Origin: a virus
Strand: one strand, 5' to 3'
Length of the DNA stretch: 52,263 nt
IMG/VR virus record: IMGVR_UViG_3300013094_000069
Span: 1-52,263 of that record
Made by a program: the position numbers and the translations under genes. Below the pieces are notes generated by a model, which did no database searches, had not been told where the DNA came from, and worked only from the letters and a program-made list of their open reading frames with translations. Shown here piece by piece: positions 1-7,446 of the stretch. Within the stretch, counting starts at the first letter, position 1. The number at the start of each line of letters is the position of its first letter.

Positions 1-129
1 GCGATCTAGTCGAGTTTGTATTTTTTGCTTATATGATTTTTTTTCTGCTTTACTTAAGCCATTTTTGGCATGTTTCTTTTTTAATGTTTCGGCTCTTTTT
101 ATTATATGGTCTGAAGTAATATAAGTTAT
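1..129 (-). other. Lysine-rich open frame downstream of gp55-like gene, runs off window
   Basis: Read leftward, the frame that continues directly after the gp55-like stop codon stays open for about 43 codons to the window edge. It encodes a lysine-rich, helix-like stretch (for example RAETLKKKHAKNGLSKAEKK). There is no ATG, GTG or TTG near its beginning and no ribosome site, so it is either a gene with an unusual start, a readthrough extension, or chance. The other two leftward frames contain stops. I cannot assign a function. Confidence 0.25.
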
Positions 130-1005
130 CTACTCTTCATAAACTGGACCGCCGCCACCACCCATTCCTTGTCTAGTGTAACTAGGTGTTAGGTTATTCA
201 TTTCTAAAATATCATCACGTAAGTTTTGATTACGTTTTTCGATGTTTAACACACGAGTAAAGCTATTAGTAATAGCGGCAGTATAGTAAGCAAATGGATT
301 TTGTGATTTTGATTCGTCAAATTGTAGGCCAATTTGGCTTAATTGTAGTAGTGCTTGCCCACGCATTTCTTCATTGTAGGTATATCCCCTCCAATTGCTA
401 CGAGTAGCATATCTCTCGCATAATTTGATAAACATGTGTGCTAGTTTGTTGGTCATTTTACCGTGTTCTCTATTAAAACTGCCAGTATCCAGTGGACCTT
501 TCCAATGGCTTTTACCTACACAAATGGGATTGCCGTCTGCATCCACTTTATAGTGTTGAAATGGCGGAAAGTTACATTTTACGTACTTGGTATTACCAAT
601 TAAATCTAGATCTTCATCGTCGTATTCGCTACGTGGAATAGCACCTTCTTCATCTTCGAGTGCTTTTACAGCAGCCTTGCGACTTTTTACATCATCAACT
701 GGAATATGATCCCAGGTCATGATTCTAAAAACCACATCAGTATCAGAAATGTCTTTAAGTTTAATTTCAAATTCATCTAATTTGCGCTTGACCCCATCTT
801 TGGTAGCTTCTTCATGTGCTAATTTAGCTAACCTGTCGGCTCGATTTTGGCGTGCTTCTTTGATATTCTTTTTATTGATTTTACTAACATCTGGTAAAAT
901 CATATCATAGTCAGCATCGGCTAAATTAATAAACGAACAGTAAGTGGTTTTACTTTTGTGTATTTCTTTTAATATGTCTTTGTTATTTAAATAATTGTGG
1001 CGCAC
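130..1005 (-). CDS. gp55: T4 gp55-like late-transcription sigma factor
   Basis: This is a sigma70-family factor of the T4 gp55 type, which directs host RNA polymerase to phage late promoters. The C-terminal half carries the family signature: a helical region with NKLAHMFIKLCERYATRSN, then GYTYNEEMRGQALLQL, FDESKSQNPFAYYTAAI and NIEKRNQNLRDDI, where NPFAYYT corresponds to the NPFAYFT of other gp55 proteins. The N-terminal half is longer than in T4 gp55 (185 aa) and charged, and the protein ends in a Gly-rich tail (GMGGGGG). A TTG two codons upstream (1011) is also open, but the AAGGA at 1013-1017 sits directly against it, whereas it is 6-7 bases from the GTG at 1005; I therefore prefer GTG. 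The gene is divergent from the tail genes and has its own sigma70-like promoter. This fits production of the factor before the late genes need it. Confidence 0.88.
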   Translation of the reverse strand: MRHNYLNNKDILKEIHKSKTTYCSFINLADADYDMILPDVSKINKKNIKEARQNRADRLAKLAHEEATKDGVKRKLDEFEIKLKDISDTDVVFRIMTWDHIPVDDVKSRKAAVKALEDEEGAIPRSEYDDEDLDLIGNTKYVKCNFPPFQHYKVDADGNPICVGKSHWKGPLDTGSFNREHGKMTNKLAHMFIKLCERYATRSNWRGYTYNEEMRGQALLQLSQIGLQFDESKSQNPFAYYTAAITNSFTRVLNIEKRNQNLRDDILEMNNLTPSYTRQGMGGGGGPVYEE

Positions 1006-1021
1006 CTTCAATTCCTTATAA

Positions 1022-1037
1022 GTTAGTGCATACTAAC
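1022..1037. repeat. Inverted repeat over the gp55 promoter -10
   Basis: A perfect 6-base inverted repeat, GTTAGT-gcat-ACTAAC, covers the predicted -10 and start site of the gp55-like gene. It could be an operator. No T-tract follows on either strand, so it is not a terminator. Confidence 0.4.
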
Positions 1038-1059
1038 ATATTTAATTTCGAGTTGTCAA
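1030..1059 (-). promoter_or_regulatory. sigma70-like promoter for the gp55-like gene
   Basis: On the minus strand a perfect TTGACA (1054-1059) is followed after 18 bases by TAGTAT (1030-1035), a 4/6 match to TATAAT. The predicted start near 1023 gives a leader of about 18 bases that holds the AAGGA ribosome site. Transcription by host polymerase before late genes fits the role of gp55. Confidence 0.5.
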
Positions 1060-1103
1060 CCTATTTGTAAAACAAAAACATTATCTACGCACTTAATTTA
1101 AAC

Positions 1104-1113
1104 AATAAATATT
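1104..1113 (+). promoter_or_regulatory. Late-type promoter motif (AATAAATATT)
   Basis: AATAAATA matches the T4 late promoter TATAAATA at 7 of 8 bases. It lies 22 bases before the first structural gene and is followed by an AGGAAA ribosome site (1122-1127) placed 7 bases before the ATG. The same element recurs at other gene starts here. Confidence 0.6.
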
Positions 1114-1134
1114 ACTATAACAGGAAACCAGCAA

Positions 1135-2136
1135 ATGCCAGTCTTATCAAATCCAGTACTACCCGGTAATTCACTTAACGGATCTTTGGGCAATATGATT
1201 ACCCAAGCCGTATCATCAAGTGCATTGGGTTCTGTTGGTTTAAATAAAGCCAGTGGTAGAATGACTGTAGCACAGATGTACAATTACAGTTATCAAAACG
1301 GTCCTCCTAGTGTTAAATTTCCGGCAGCCAATCAAGATTGGCGTGTTCGTGTGAGTCTTGCTCCCGGTGCTACTTATTTTTATAATGATCCCAGTAACTA
1401 CTTGTTATCACCATTGGTGAATTTACCTGGTGGATTAGGTGGTGCACCAAATTCTACTGCGGCATTATTAAATAGTGCGTTTGGATTAACAACTACTCCA
1501 CGAATAGGAGTTGTATTTCCTTATACTCCACAACTGACAGTACAGCATACAGCCAATTACTCTGAACAAAAATTAACACATAATAATTATACAAACTATT
1601 TTTATGATAGTTCAGCAGTTTCTGCTATAACAATTAACGCAGATTTTACAGTACAAAGCATTGACGAAGGTCAATATTTATTAGCAACAATTTACTTCTT
1701 TAGAGCAGTAACAAAAATGTTCTTTGGCGCAGACCCACAAGCAGGCAATCCTCCGCCATTGGTATACTTAAATGGTTATGGGCAGTATTATTTGCCTAAT
1801 GTACCATGTGTAGTAACTAGTTTTAGTCATACTATGCCTGGAGATGTTGACTATATGGATGTAGTTGAGCCATACGCAACACAAACGGGCGGATATAATC
1901 CTCAGCTGGTTAAACCTGTATTAAATAGTACTAGACTTCCAACAACCAGTACTGTTTCACTAACATTGCAACCAATTTACAGCAGAGCCGCACAAAGTGC
2001 TGGATTTAGTCTTAACGATTTTGCATCTGGTGCACTAGTGAATCCGCAAAATTCTGGAAATCCTGCAACTGCATTTGGATCAACTATTCCTAAACCAACA
2101 TACGCTACATTTAAACCACAGGGCGGATTCTTATAA
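1135..2136 (+). CDS. Baseplate tail-tube cap/initiator-like protein (gp48/gp54 type)
   Basis: This is a 333-residue virion protein that opens the baseplate gene block. Residues about 120-250 form a beta-rich section reminiscent of tail-tube-fold baseplate proteins: VVFPYTPQLTVQHTANY, then ITINADFTVQSIDEGQYLLA, then a proline-rich PPPLVYLNGYGQYY strand and PCVVTSFSHTMPGDVDYMDV. This layout is what I associate with gp48/gp54-type proteins that cap the baseplate and start tube assembly. The C-terminus is low-complexity and rich in Asn, Thr and Pro. No signal peptide or membrane segment is present. The ATG has a good AGGAAA site and a late promoter motif upstream, and the stop overlaps the next start (TAATG). 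The structural role is fairly secure, but the choice between gp48, gp54 or another hub component is inference. Confidence 0.5.
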   Translation: MPVLSNPVLPGNSLNGSLGNMITQAVSSSALGSVGLNKASGRMTVAQMYNYSYQNGPPSVKFPAANQDWRVRVSLAPGATYFYNDPSNYLLSPLVNLPGGLGGAPNSTAALLNSAFGLTTTPRIGVVFPYTPQLTVQHTANYSEQKLTHNNYTNYFYDSSAVSAITINADFTVQSIDEGQYLLATIYFFRAVTKMFFGADPQAGNPPPLVYLNGYGQYYLPNVPCVVTSFSHTMPGDVDYMDVVEPYATQTGGYNPQLVKPVLNSTRLPTTSTVSLTLQPIYSRAAQSAGFSLNDFASGALVNPQNSGNPATAFGSTIPKPTYATFKPQGGFL

Positions 2137-2435
2137 TGGCAACATATACATCTACAAGTCCATACTATAAAACTCAGATGTGGGGACAATATCTGGATGT
2201 ATGGTCTGGTGTTACCATAACCCCAGATCCCAGTGATGCATTGTATCAAATTGATTCAGTATATAACGGAAGACCTGATATTTTAGCATTTGATATGTAC
2301 AAGGACAGTAATTTATGGTGGGTATTTGCAGTACGCAATCCCGATGTTATTCGAGATCCACTTCGTGATTTTCAAACAGGAACAATTATATATGTTCCTA
2401 CGTTTGCAGTGGTTAAAACGGCATTGGGAATTTAA
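2136..2435 (+). CDS. gp53: gp53-like baseplate wedge protein (short form)
   Basis: This 99-residue protein carries the compact core of the gp53 baseplate wedge family. The signature is YQIDSVYNGRPDILAFDMYK, then DSNLWWVFAVRNPDVIRDP, then a final strand GTIIYVPTF. In T4 gp53 the matching part reads as an IYGNPQLYWVLLMCN type motif, and a LysM-like fold has been proposed for it. At 99 residues it is about half the T4 length and lacks the T4 C-terminal part. Its start overlaps the previous stop by one base (TAATG), so the two are probably translationally coupled, and the hub gene follows after two bases. The position next to hub and spike genes supports a baseplate role. Confidence 0.6.
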   Translation: MATYTSTSPYYKTQMWGQYLDVWSGVTITPDPSDALYQIDSVYNGRPDILAFDMYKDSNLWWVFAVRNPDVIRDPLRDFQTGTIIYVPTFAVVKTALGI

Positions 2436-2437
2436 AA

Positions 2438-4750
2438 ATGACTGTTGGTGCAAACTCATCAGTAAGTTTACCGTACTATGCTGACTACAATACTCCGCCA
2501 GCCGGCACATATACTCCACCTACAGGATATGTATTAGCCACATCCAACCAAGTTGAAAATTCGGCCTACACAGGTGCAATGTATGACGCTGTAGGAAATG
2601 CTTGGATTGTTCCGGTATCTGCAAATCAAGTCTCAACAACTGTTGCAACCAGCAGTTCTGCACAACTTAACGCACAAGCGTCAGCAGTATCATCAACGCC
2701 AGTGCAGTTACCACAAGTAGTAATAACAGCAAAAAAATTAAAAAAATCAGCAATACTACCTAACCCACTGAATTCATATGCATCATATACATATGGTTGG
2801 ACTTTATGGTATTTAGATCCTGGCGATTTAAATGCATTGCAAGGTTATACAGACGTTGGACAATCAACAGGTTTTGTTCCCACTGCTGGGAAGAGTTTTG
2901 TTGTTGCTGAAGATGGCGGCAGGTATATATCGCAACGTGTACCGGTATCTTCCGGTCTTAATTATCAAATTCAAACAGTTAATTTTTCTACACATGTTGC
3001 GCCTAGCAAAGCAGGACTTGGCACCAATTTAATTGGTGGTAGTATGACTATACGTGAACCATATGGTTGCACTCTAATAGACACACTGGCATTAACTGCA
3101 TTTGGTCTTAGAAATGCTGGGTCACCAACTGCAAATTATCTCGATTTACCTTATCTATTGCAATTAGATTTCTTTGGCTACGATGACAATGGAGATCCAA
3201 TTCCTGAAAGTCAAACAGCAATATTTAGAAAATATTTTCCTATACATCTAACTGGAATTAAAATTGAAGCTACTACCGCAGGGGCAGAATACAAAATAGA
3301 TTATGTACCTATTGGACATATAGCATTACACGAAGAATATGTTAATATTCCGAAAAATATGCCAGTTGGTGGAGCTACTGTAAATGAATTCTTTAAAAAT
3401 CTAACCGCACAATTACAGATATACTGGGCAGATTCTGTGTCGTCAGGTGTTGCTTTATATGCTGATGGAATATCATTTGAATTTGATCCTATGATAGGAC
3501 AAAGTACAATTGTGTATCCTAAGGATAATTCTTTTGCTGATGCAGATACGCAGGGTGTAACAGTTGATGTTGCAAAACGACAATTTAATATCAGTGAAGG
3601 TACAAAAATCACCGATCTAATAAATCGTGTATTGTCTTTATCTAGCTTTATGACTGAACAGGTAAATGCACAAGGTGGTGCTAACAGCTCACATACTTCG
3701 CCGTTTAACGTATATAAAGTAATGATAGGATGCCAATACGGTGCAATTGGCAATACTAATGCTATACAATTTGAAGTATTTGATCCAGCAAAGAATCAGT
3801 TTCCTAAAGTAATAACATATAAAATACATCAATTTGTTAGCTTTATGGGACATCACCCGGCAATTGATCAAGCACCAGACAGCACACCATTTACTGTTAA
3901 AGCCTACAATTATTGGTACACTGGTAAAAATACAGAGATTATTAATCTTAAAATAAATTTTGATACTACTGCTTATACTCAGGTCCTGTCGTGGACGGAT
4001 ATATTCCCTGGATATCAACCATTGGCAGACGAAGCAACATACCAAGCAGTTAAATCTGCAATTAACATTGGCCCTTCGATGTTAGGAATTTTATATCCAT
4101 CACTGACAAATATCCCATCAGTTACCCCCACTAGGTATATAGGTATTGTTAATGACATGAATATAACAACCTGGGGAGGATTATTGAATGCCCCTGAAGC
4201 ACAAACAAATGCAGATATCTTAAAAAGTTTACATTCAAGACCGAATGGCGACATGTGTACTGTAGATTTGCAAATACTTGGTGATCCACATTTGATTAAA
4301 CAGGATGATTGGTTTGTAATTCCAAGTCCAACAGACGGATCTTATAATATTATCAGCAATTCTGATTTTGCAACCAAGTATGGATGGTTGCCAATGGACA
4401 CCGGAGATGTTATTGTATCACTAACAGTAAACACACCAATTGACCAAGATGCAGACATAACCGGGCAGGGGCTAATGTATTGGGAAGGCGGAACTGCAAC
4501 ACCAAGTAAATCTCTATTCAGTGGGCAATATAAAATAACAACAATCAACAACAAATTTGAAAACGGCAAATTTGAACAAACATTAAAATTAGTAAGATAT
4601 CCAAATCAGGATATTGCAGCAGCAATTGCAAAACTGCAAGATAGTAGAAGTTCAGCAGTTGGCACTAGTTCCGGTAATCAGTTACCCAGTGTATCGCCTA
4701 ATGGTGCTAGTGTAAATACCGGCAGTTCAGCCTCGGTTGCAAATCAATAA
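2438..4750 (+). CDS. Baseplate hub-like structural protein
   Basis: This 770-residue virion protein sits between the gp53-like and gp5-like genes, the usual place for a gp27-type hub. Its N-terminal 100 residues are low-complexity (Thr, Ala, Ser, Gln). From about residue 110 there is a long beta-rich body with blocks such as GSMTIREPYGCTLIDTLALT, DLPYLLQLDFFGYDDNGDPI and KYFPIHLTGIKIEATTAGAEY. An EGTKITDLINRVLSLSSFM segment and a section around YWYTGKNTEIINLKINFD follow, and the end is again Ser/Asn-rich. Hub proteins that carry the central spike share this mix of tube-like beta domains. I do not recognise catalytic motifs. The exact family (gp27 or gp26-like) is inferred from context. Confidence 0.45.
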   Translation: MTVGANSSVSLPYYADYNTPPAGTYTPPTGYVLATSNQVENSAYTGAMYDAVGNAWIVPVSANQVSTTVATSSSAQLNAQASAVSSTPVQLPQVVITAKKLKKSAILPNPLNSYASYTYGWTLWYLDPGDLNALQGYTDVGQSTGFVPTAGKSFVVAEDGGRYISQRVPVSSGLNYQIQTVNFSTHVAPSKAGLGTNLIGGSMTIREPYGCTLIDTLALTAFGLRNAGSPTANYLDLPYLLQLDFFGYDDNGDPIPESQTAIFRKYFPIHLTGIKIEATTAGAEYKIDYVPIGHIALHEEYVNIPKNMPVGGATVNEFFKNLTAQLQIYWADSVSSGVALYADGISFEFDPMIGQSTIVYPKDNSFADADTQGVTVDVAKRQFNISEGTKITDLINRVLSLSSFMTEQVNAQGGANSSHTSPFNVYKVMIGCQYGAIGNTNAIQFEVFDPAKNQFPKVITYKIHQFVSFMGHHPAIDQAPDSTPFTVKAYNYWYTGKNTEIINLKINFDTTAYTQVLSWTDIFPGYQPLADEATYQAVKSAINIGPSMLGILYPSLTNIPSVTPTRYIGIVNDMNITTWGGLLNAPEAQTNADILKSLHSRPNGDMCTVDLQILGDPHLIKQDDWFVIPSPTDGSYNIISNSDFATKYGWLPMDTGDVIVSLTVNTPIDQDADITGQGLMYWEGGTATPSKSLFSGQYKITTINNKFENGKFEQTLKLVRYPNQDIAAAIAKLQDSRSSAVGTSSGNQLPSVSPNGASVNTGSSASVANQ

Positions 4751-4763
4751 TAGGAATCATTAA

Positions 4764-6299
4764 ATGGCAAGTAATCAACATAGAAGAACTGGTACAGCAA
4801 TAACTTCTTCTGTAGACCCTAAAAAAACTGGATTAAAAGTTGATCCGGGTCCATACGTGGGTATTGTGCGTGATTTTGTCAAGGGTACACGTATGGGACA
4901 ATTGTTAGTTGAGATCCCAGAGTGGAGTACAACATCAACATCGACATTTGTGAAAGTAAGTTATTGTAGCCCTTTTTACGGCAAAACTTTTGGTACTGAT
5001 ACAGATGATCTTCCTGATAGTCCAACTACGTCCGGGCAGAGTTATGGAATGTTCATGGTGCCACCTGACCTTGGCAACAAAGTTCTATGTATATTTGCCA
5101 ATGGTGATAGAGATCGGGGCTATTGGATAGGTTGTGTTTACGATAGCCCAAGTCATCACATGGTTCCGGCACTAGGCAGAAATATTGCAGGGCCCAATAA
5201 AACTATTTTGCCACCTACACCTTTAAGCACATCAGTTGGTGCAACCAGCGTATTACCTGTTATGGAATACAACACTGGTGATCCTACTGCATATACAGCA
5301 GATGGACTTACAGCAACACCTCGACAAACACATCAATATCAAGCGGCAGTATTAATCAAGCAAGGACTAGATAGAGATCCAATACGAGGAGCTATCAGTT
5401 CCAGTAGTCTAAGAGAAATGCCTAGTAATGTTTATGGCATAAGCACACCGGGCAGAAGTGCTACACAAACAGCACAAGTACCGTCAAACCCTAATGCAAC
5501 AATTTTTAGAACTGGCGGACATAGTTTTGTAATGGACGATGGTGCGGCAGGGGATTCTGTTAATCCTGTAGGTACAGATCAATTGATTCGCTTGCGTACA
5601 ACCAGTGGACATCAGATACTAATGAATGACACAGAAAATGTGTTATACGTAGCAAGCGCCAGCGGTGACCAGTGGTTAGAGTTTAGCAACGACGGACAAA
5701 TTCATGTGTATTCTACAAATGCAATTAATATGCGTACCAAAGGTGTAATGAATTTTCATGCCGACGGTGCAATCATTATGAATAGTCCTATCATTGAAAT
5801 GAATGCAGTTGACACTTCGGGAGGAACTGGACAGTCAGCTATTGTAATGAATACCCCAGGCAGTATTGCTATGTCTGCTCAGACTGGAATTTCTGCACAA
5901 ACCAATGGATCATTGGGATTAAGTGCTACAATGGGATCGTTTAATTGTTTAGCTACCTTGGGTTTATCATCAGCTGGCATGACTAGTGTTTATGGTACAT
6001 TATTAAAATTAAATACTGGATTCCCAGGTATACCTAACATAAACTTAAATTCAACTCCGCTGAATAAACTAGATGATACAGTCTATTCAGATGGAACAAA
6101 TGCATGGGTTAAATCGCCACACACAATTACATCAGCATGCACTACTGTTCCTGCACACGAGCCCTGGGTTGGCCCCGACGGCAAATCGCGTCCATTGCCA
6201 CAAATACCTGGACAACCAGCTGGTAGTGCATTAGGTACACTAGCTGTTGGTGCGGCATTAGCCGGACTTGCATCAACTATAGGCGGAGCTTTATTCTAA
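4764..6299 (+). CDS. gp5: gp5-like baseplate central spike (OB-fold plus beta-helix)
   Basis: This is the cell-puncturing spike of the tail tip. An N-terminal OB-fold is visible at residues about 29-125 (PYVGIVRDFVKGTRMGQLLV, then GNKVLCIFANGDRDRGYWIG), followed by SHHMVPALGRN. The C-terminal part (about 270-420) shows the short-repeat pattern of gp5/VgrG triple beta-helices: LIRLRTTSGHQILMND, then QWLEFSNDGQIHVYS, then INMRTKGVMNFHADGAIIM. The lysozyme domain that T4 gp5 carries between these parts is absent; a separate enzyme gene follows directly. An AGGAA site lies 8 bases before the ATG, and the stop overlaps the next start (TAATG). Confidence 0.82.
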   Translation: MASNQHRRTGTAITSSVDPKKTGLKVDPGPYVGIVRDFVKGTRMGQLLVEIPEWSTTSTSTFVKVSYCSPFYGKTFGTDTDDLPDSPTTSGQSYGMFMVPPDLGNKVLCIFANGDRDRGYWIGCVYDSPSHHMVPALGRNIAGPNKTILPPTPLSTSVGATSVLPVMEYNTGDPTAYTADGLTATPRQTHQYQAAVLIKQGLDRDPIRGAISSSSLREMPSNVYGISTPGRSATQTAQVPSNPNATIFRTGGHSFVMDDGAAGDSVNPVGTDQLIRLRTTSGHQILMNDTENVLYVASASGDQWLEFSNDGQIHVYSTNAINMRTKGVMNFHADGAIIMNSPIIEMNAVDTSGGTGQSAIVMNTPGSIAMSAQTGISAQTNGSLGLSATMGSFNCLATLGLSSAGMTSVYGTLLKLNTGFPGIPNINLNSTPLNKLDDTVYSDGTNAWVKSPHTITSACTTVPAHEPWVGPDGKSRPLPQIPGQPAGSALGTLAVGAALAGLASTIGGALF

Positions 6300-6967
6300 T
6301 GTCAACTACACAAGGATTTTTACAAGCCGCAACTGTACAGATTAAAAATCCGTTACCGGTGTCTTGGTTAGGTAGAGTAGATGCTACTCCTACGTTACCT
6401 GCTTGGGGGCAAGTTGGCACACTAACTTCGGCGCAAACAAGATGTTTATTAGCTGAAATATCATATGATCGAAGCCAATGGAACTATGGACTAGTTGGCG
6501 CAGATAATCAATTGGGCAGATATCAATTTACTGCAACTGTATTAGAAGAATATGGACTGCTTGCTGCAACATCTGTGGAATCTTACGGTAGTGATGCTGT
6601 AAATTATCTACATTGCTGGACACCCTCAATGATTAGATCTCGTGTAAATTCATATGCAAATTACATGTACAATACCATTAGTTTGCAAAATTTTCTTACA
6701 AGTTATATAGCGCAAGAGCATTTAGCATATCAATTAGTAAGTGATTTATACACTTCTGCTAAAAAATCAGGCGCAATCATTGATACAGATACTCCAGATA
6801 TTGTTGCAGGAATGATATATGTTGCTTGGGTACTTGGCATTGACAATAAAATATCTGTAACAGACTCAGGACAAACTGCATTAACATGGCGCAACAGTGG
6901 CTTAGGTACCAGCGGAGCACAGGCATTTAACACCGGGCGATACGCAATAACAGTACTGAGCCTTTAA
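6299..6967 (+). CDS. Tail-associated lysozyme/lytic transglycosylase-like protein
   Basis: This 222-residue protein probably cuts peptidoglycan during tail penetration. Residues 49-77 match the lysozyme/SLT pattern of a catalytic Glu followed by a Gly-Arg-Tyr-Gln-Phe strand: LLAEISYDRSQWNYG with Glu53 as likely acid, then NQLGRYQF at 70-77. Helical segments with AQEHLAYQLVSDLYTSAKK follow. The gene is coupled to the gp5-like spike by a one-base TAATG overlap. Because the spike lacks the T4-type lysozyme domain, this gene probably supplies that activity as a separate subunit. The family assignment rests on a short motif, so it is moderately sure. Confidence 0.55.
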   Translation: MSTTQGFLQAATVQIKNPLPVSWLGRVDATPTLPAWGQVGTLTSAQTRCLLAEISYDRSQWNYGLVGADNQLGRYQFTATVLEEYGLLAATSVESYGSDAVNYLHCWTPSMIRSRVNSYANYMYNTISLQNFLTSYIAQEHLAYQLVSDLYTSAKKSGAIIDTDTPDIVAGMIYVAWVLGIDNKISVTDSGQTALTWRNSGLGTSGAQAFNTGRYAITVLSL

Positions 6968-6970
6968 TAG

Positions 6971-6980
6971 AATAAATACA
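6971..6980 (+). promoter_or_regulatory. Late-type promoter motif (AATAAATACA)
   Basis: AATAAATACA lies only 2 bases before the gp25 ATG, so a transcript from it would start at or inside the gp25 start codon. It matches the recurring motif but may be non-functional for gp25 itself. There is no good ribosome site before gp25. Confidence 0.35.
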
Positions 6981-6982
6981 AC

Positions 6983-7396
6983 ATGTCACTATACAAAGGT
7001 TTTAGCACATTAATTAGTCCAAAAAGATTTGGTTATACAGATTTTCAATTGGCTCAACGTGATCTATTGAATTATTTCAATATACGCAAAGGCGAAAAGT
7101 TAATGCAACCAAATTTTGGTACCATAATATGGGGACTATTATTTGAGCCGTTAACTGAAGATGTACAGCAAGCAATTAAAAATGATATAACTCAAATTGC
7201 CAGTTACGATCCTAGACTTCAAGTAGGTGAAGTCAGTGTTACACAACAAGACAACGGATTTTTAATACAGTTAGCATTAACTTACATTCCTACTGATCAA
7301 ACAGATGTACTTGAACTAAATTTTGAAAATAGTTCTGCAACATTAACTACAAATACCTTATATACCTCAACTAATTTTAATATTATTGACGGTTAA
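6983..7396 (+). CDS. gp25: Baseplate wedge protein gp25
   Basis: This is a 137-residue member of the GPW/gp25 family, the wedge subunit that links the baseplate to the first sheath ring and has homologues in contractile injection systems (TssE). The hallmark is visible at residues about 35-62: NIRKGEKLMQPNFGTIIWG followed by LLFEPLTEDV. After it come the helix QQAIKNDITQIASYDPRL and the final strand GFLIQLALTYIPTDQTDVLE. Length is normal for the family. It is followed by gp6, the usual neighbour. The start lacks a clear ribosome site, and an AATAAATACA element sits directly upstream. Confidence 0.94.
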   Translation: MSLYKGFSTLISPKRFGYTDFQLAQRDLLNYFNIRKGEKLMQPNFGTIIWGLLFEPLTEDVQQAIKNDITQIASYDPRLQVGEVSVTQQDNGFLIQLALTYIPTDQTDVLELNFENSSATLTTNTLYTSTNFNIIDG

Positions 7397-7419
7397 TTAA
7401 CTAGCCATATTATTATCTA

Positions 7420-7429
7420 AATAAATACT
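7420..7429 (+). promoter_or_regulatory. Late-type promoter motif (AATAAATACT)
   Basis: AATAAATACT lies 18 bases before the gp6 ATG in the 50-base gap after gp25. It gives a short leader that contains an AGG before the start. It matches TATAAATA at 7 of 8 bases and carries the same CT extension as copies at 22018 and 52143. Confidence 0.6.
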
Positions 7430-7446
7430 TTATATAGGTAAAAATA

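Noticed and set aside
3301-3753. 150-codon antisense frame under the hub gene
   Set aside because: The opposite strand has continuous, structured coding sequence in an ordered operon. No promoter or ribosome site for the antisense frame was seen.
7392-7401. GTTAATTAAC palindrome at the end of gp25
   Set aside because: It is AT-rich and short with no T-tract, so it is not a terminator, and part of it is the gp25 stop region.
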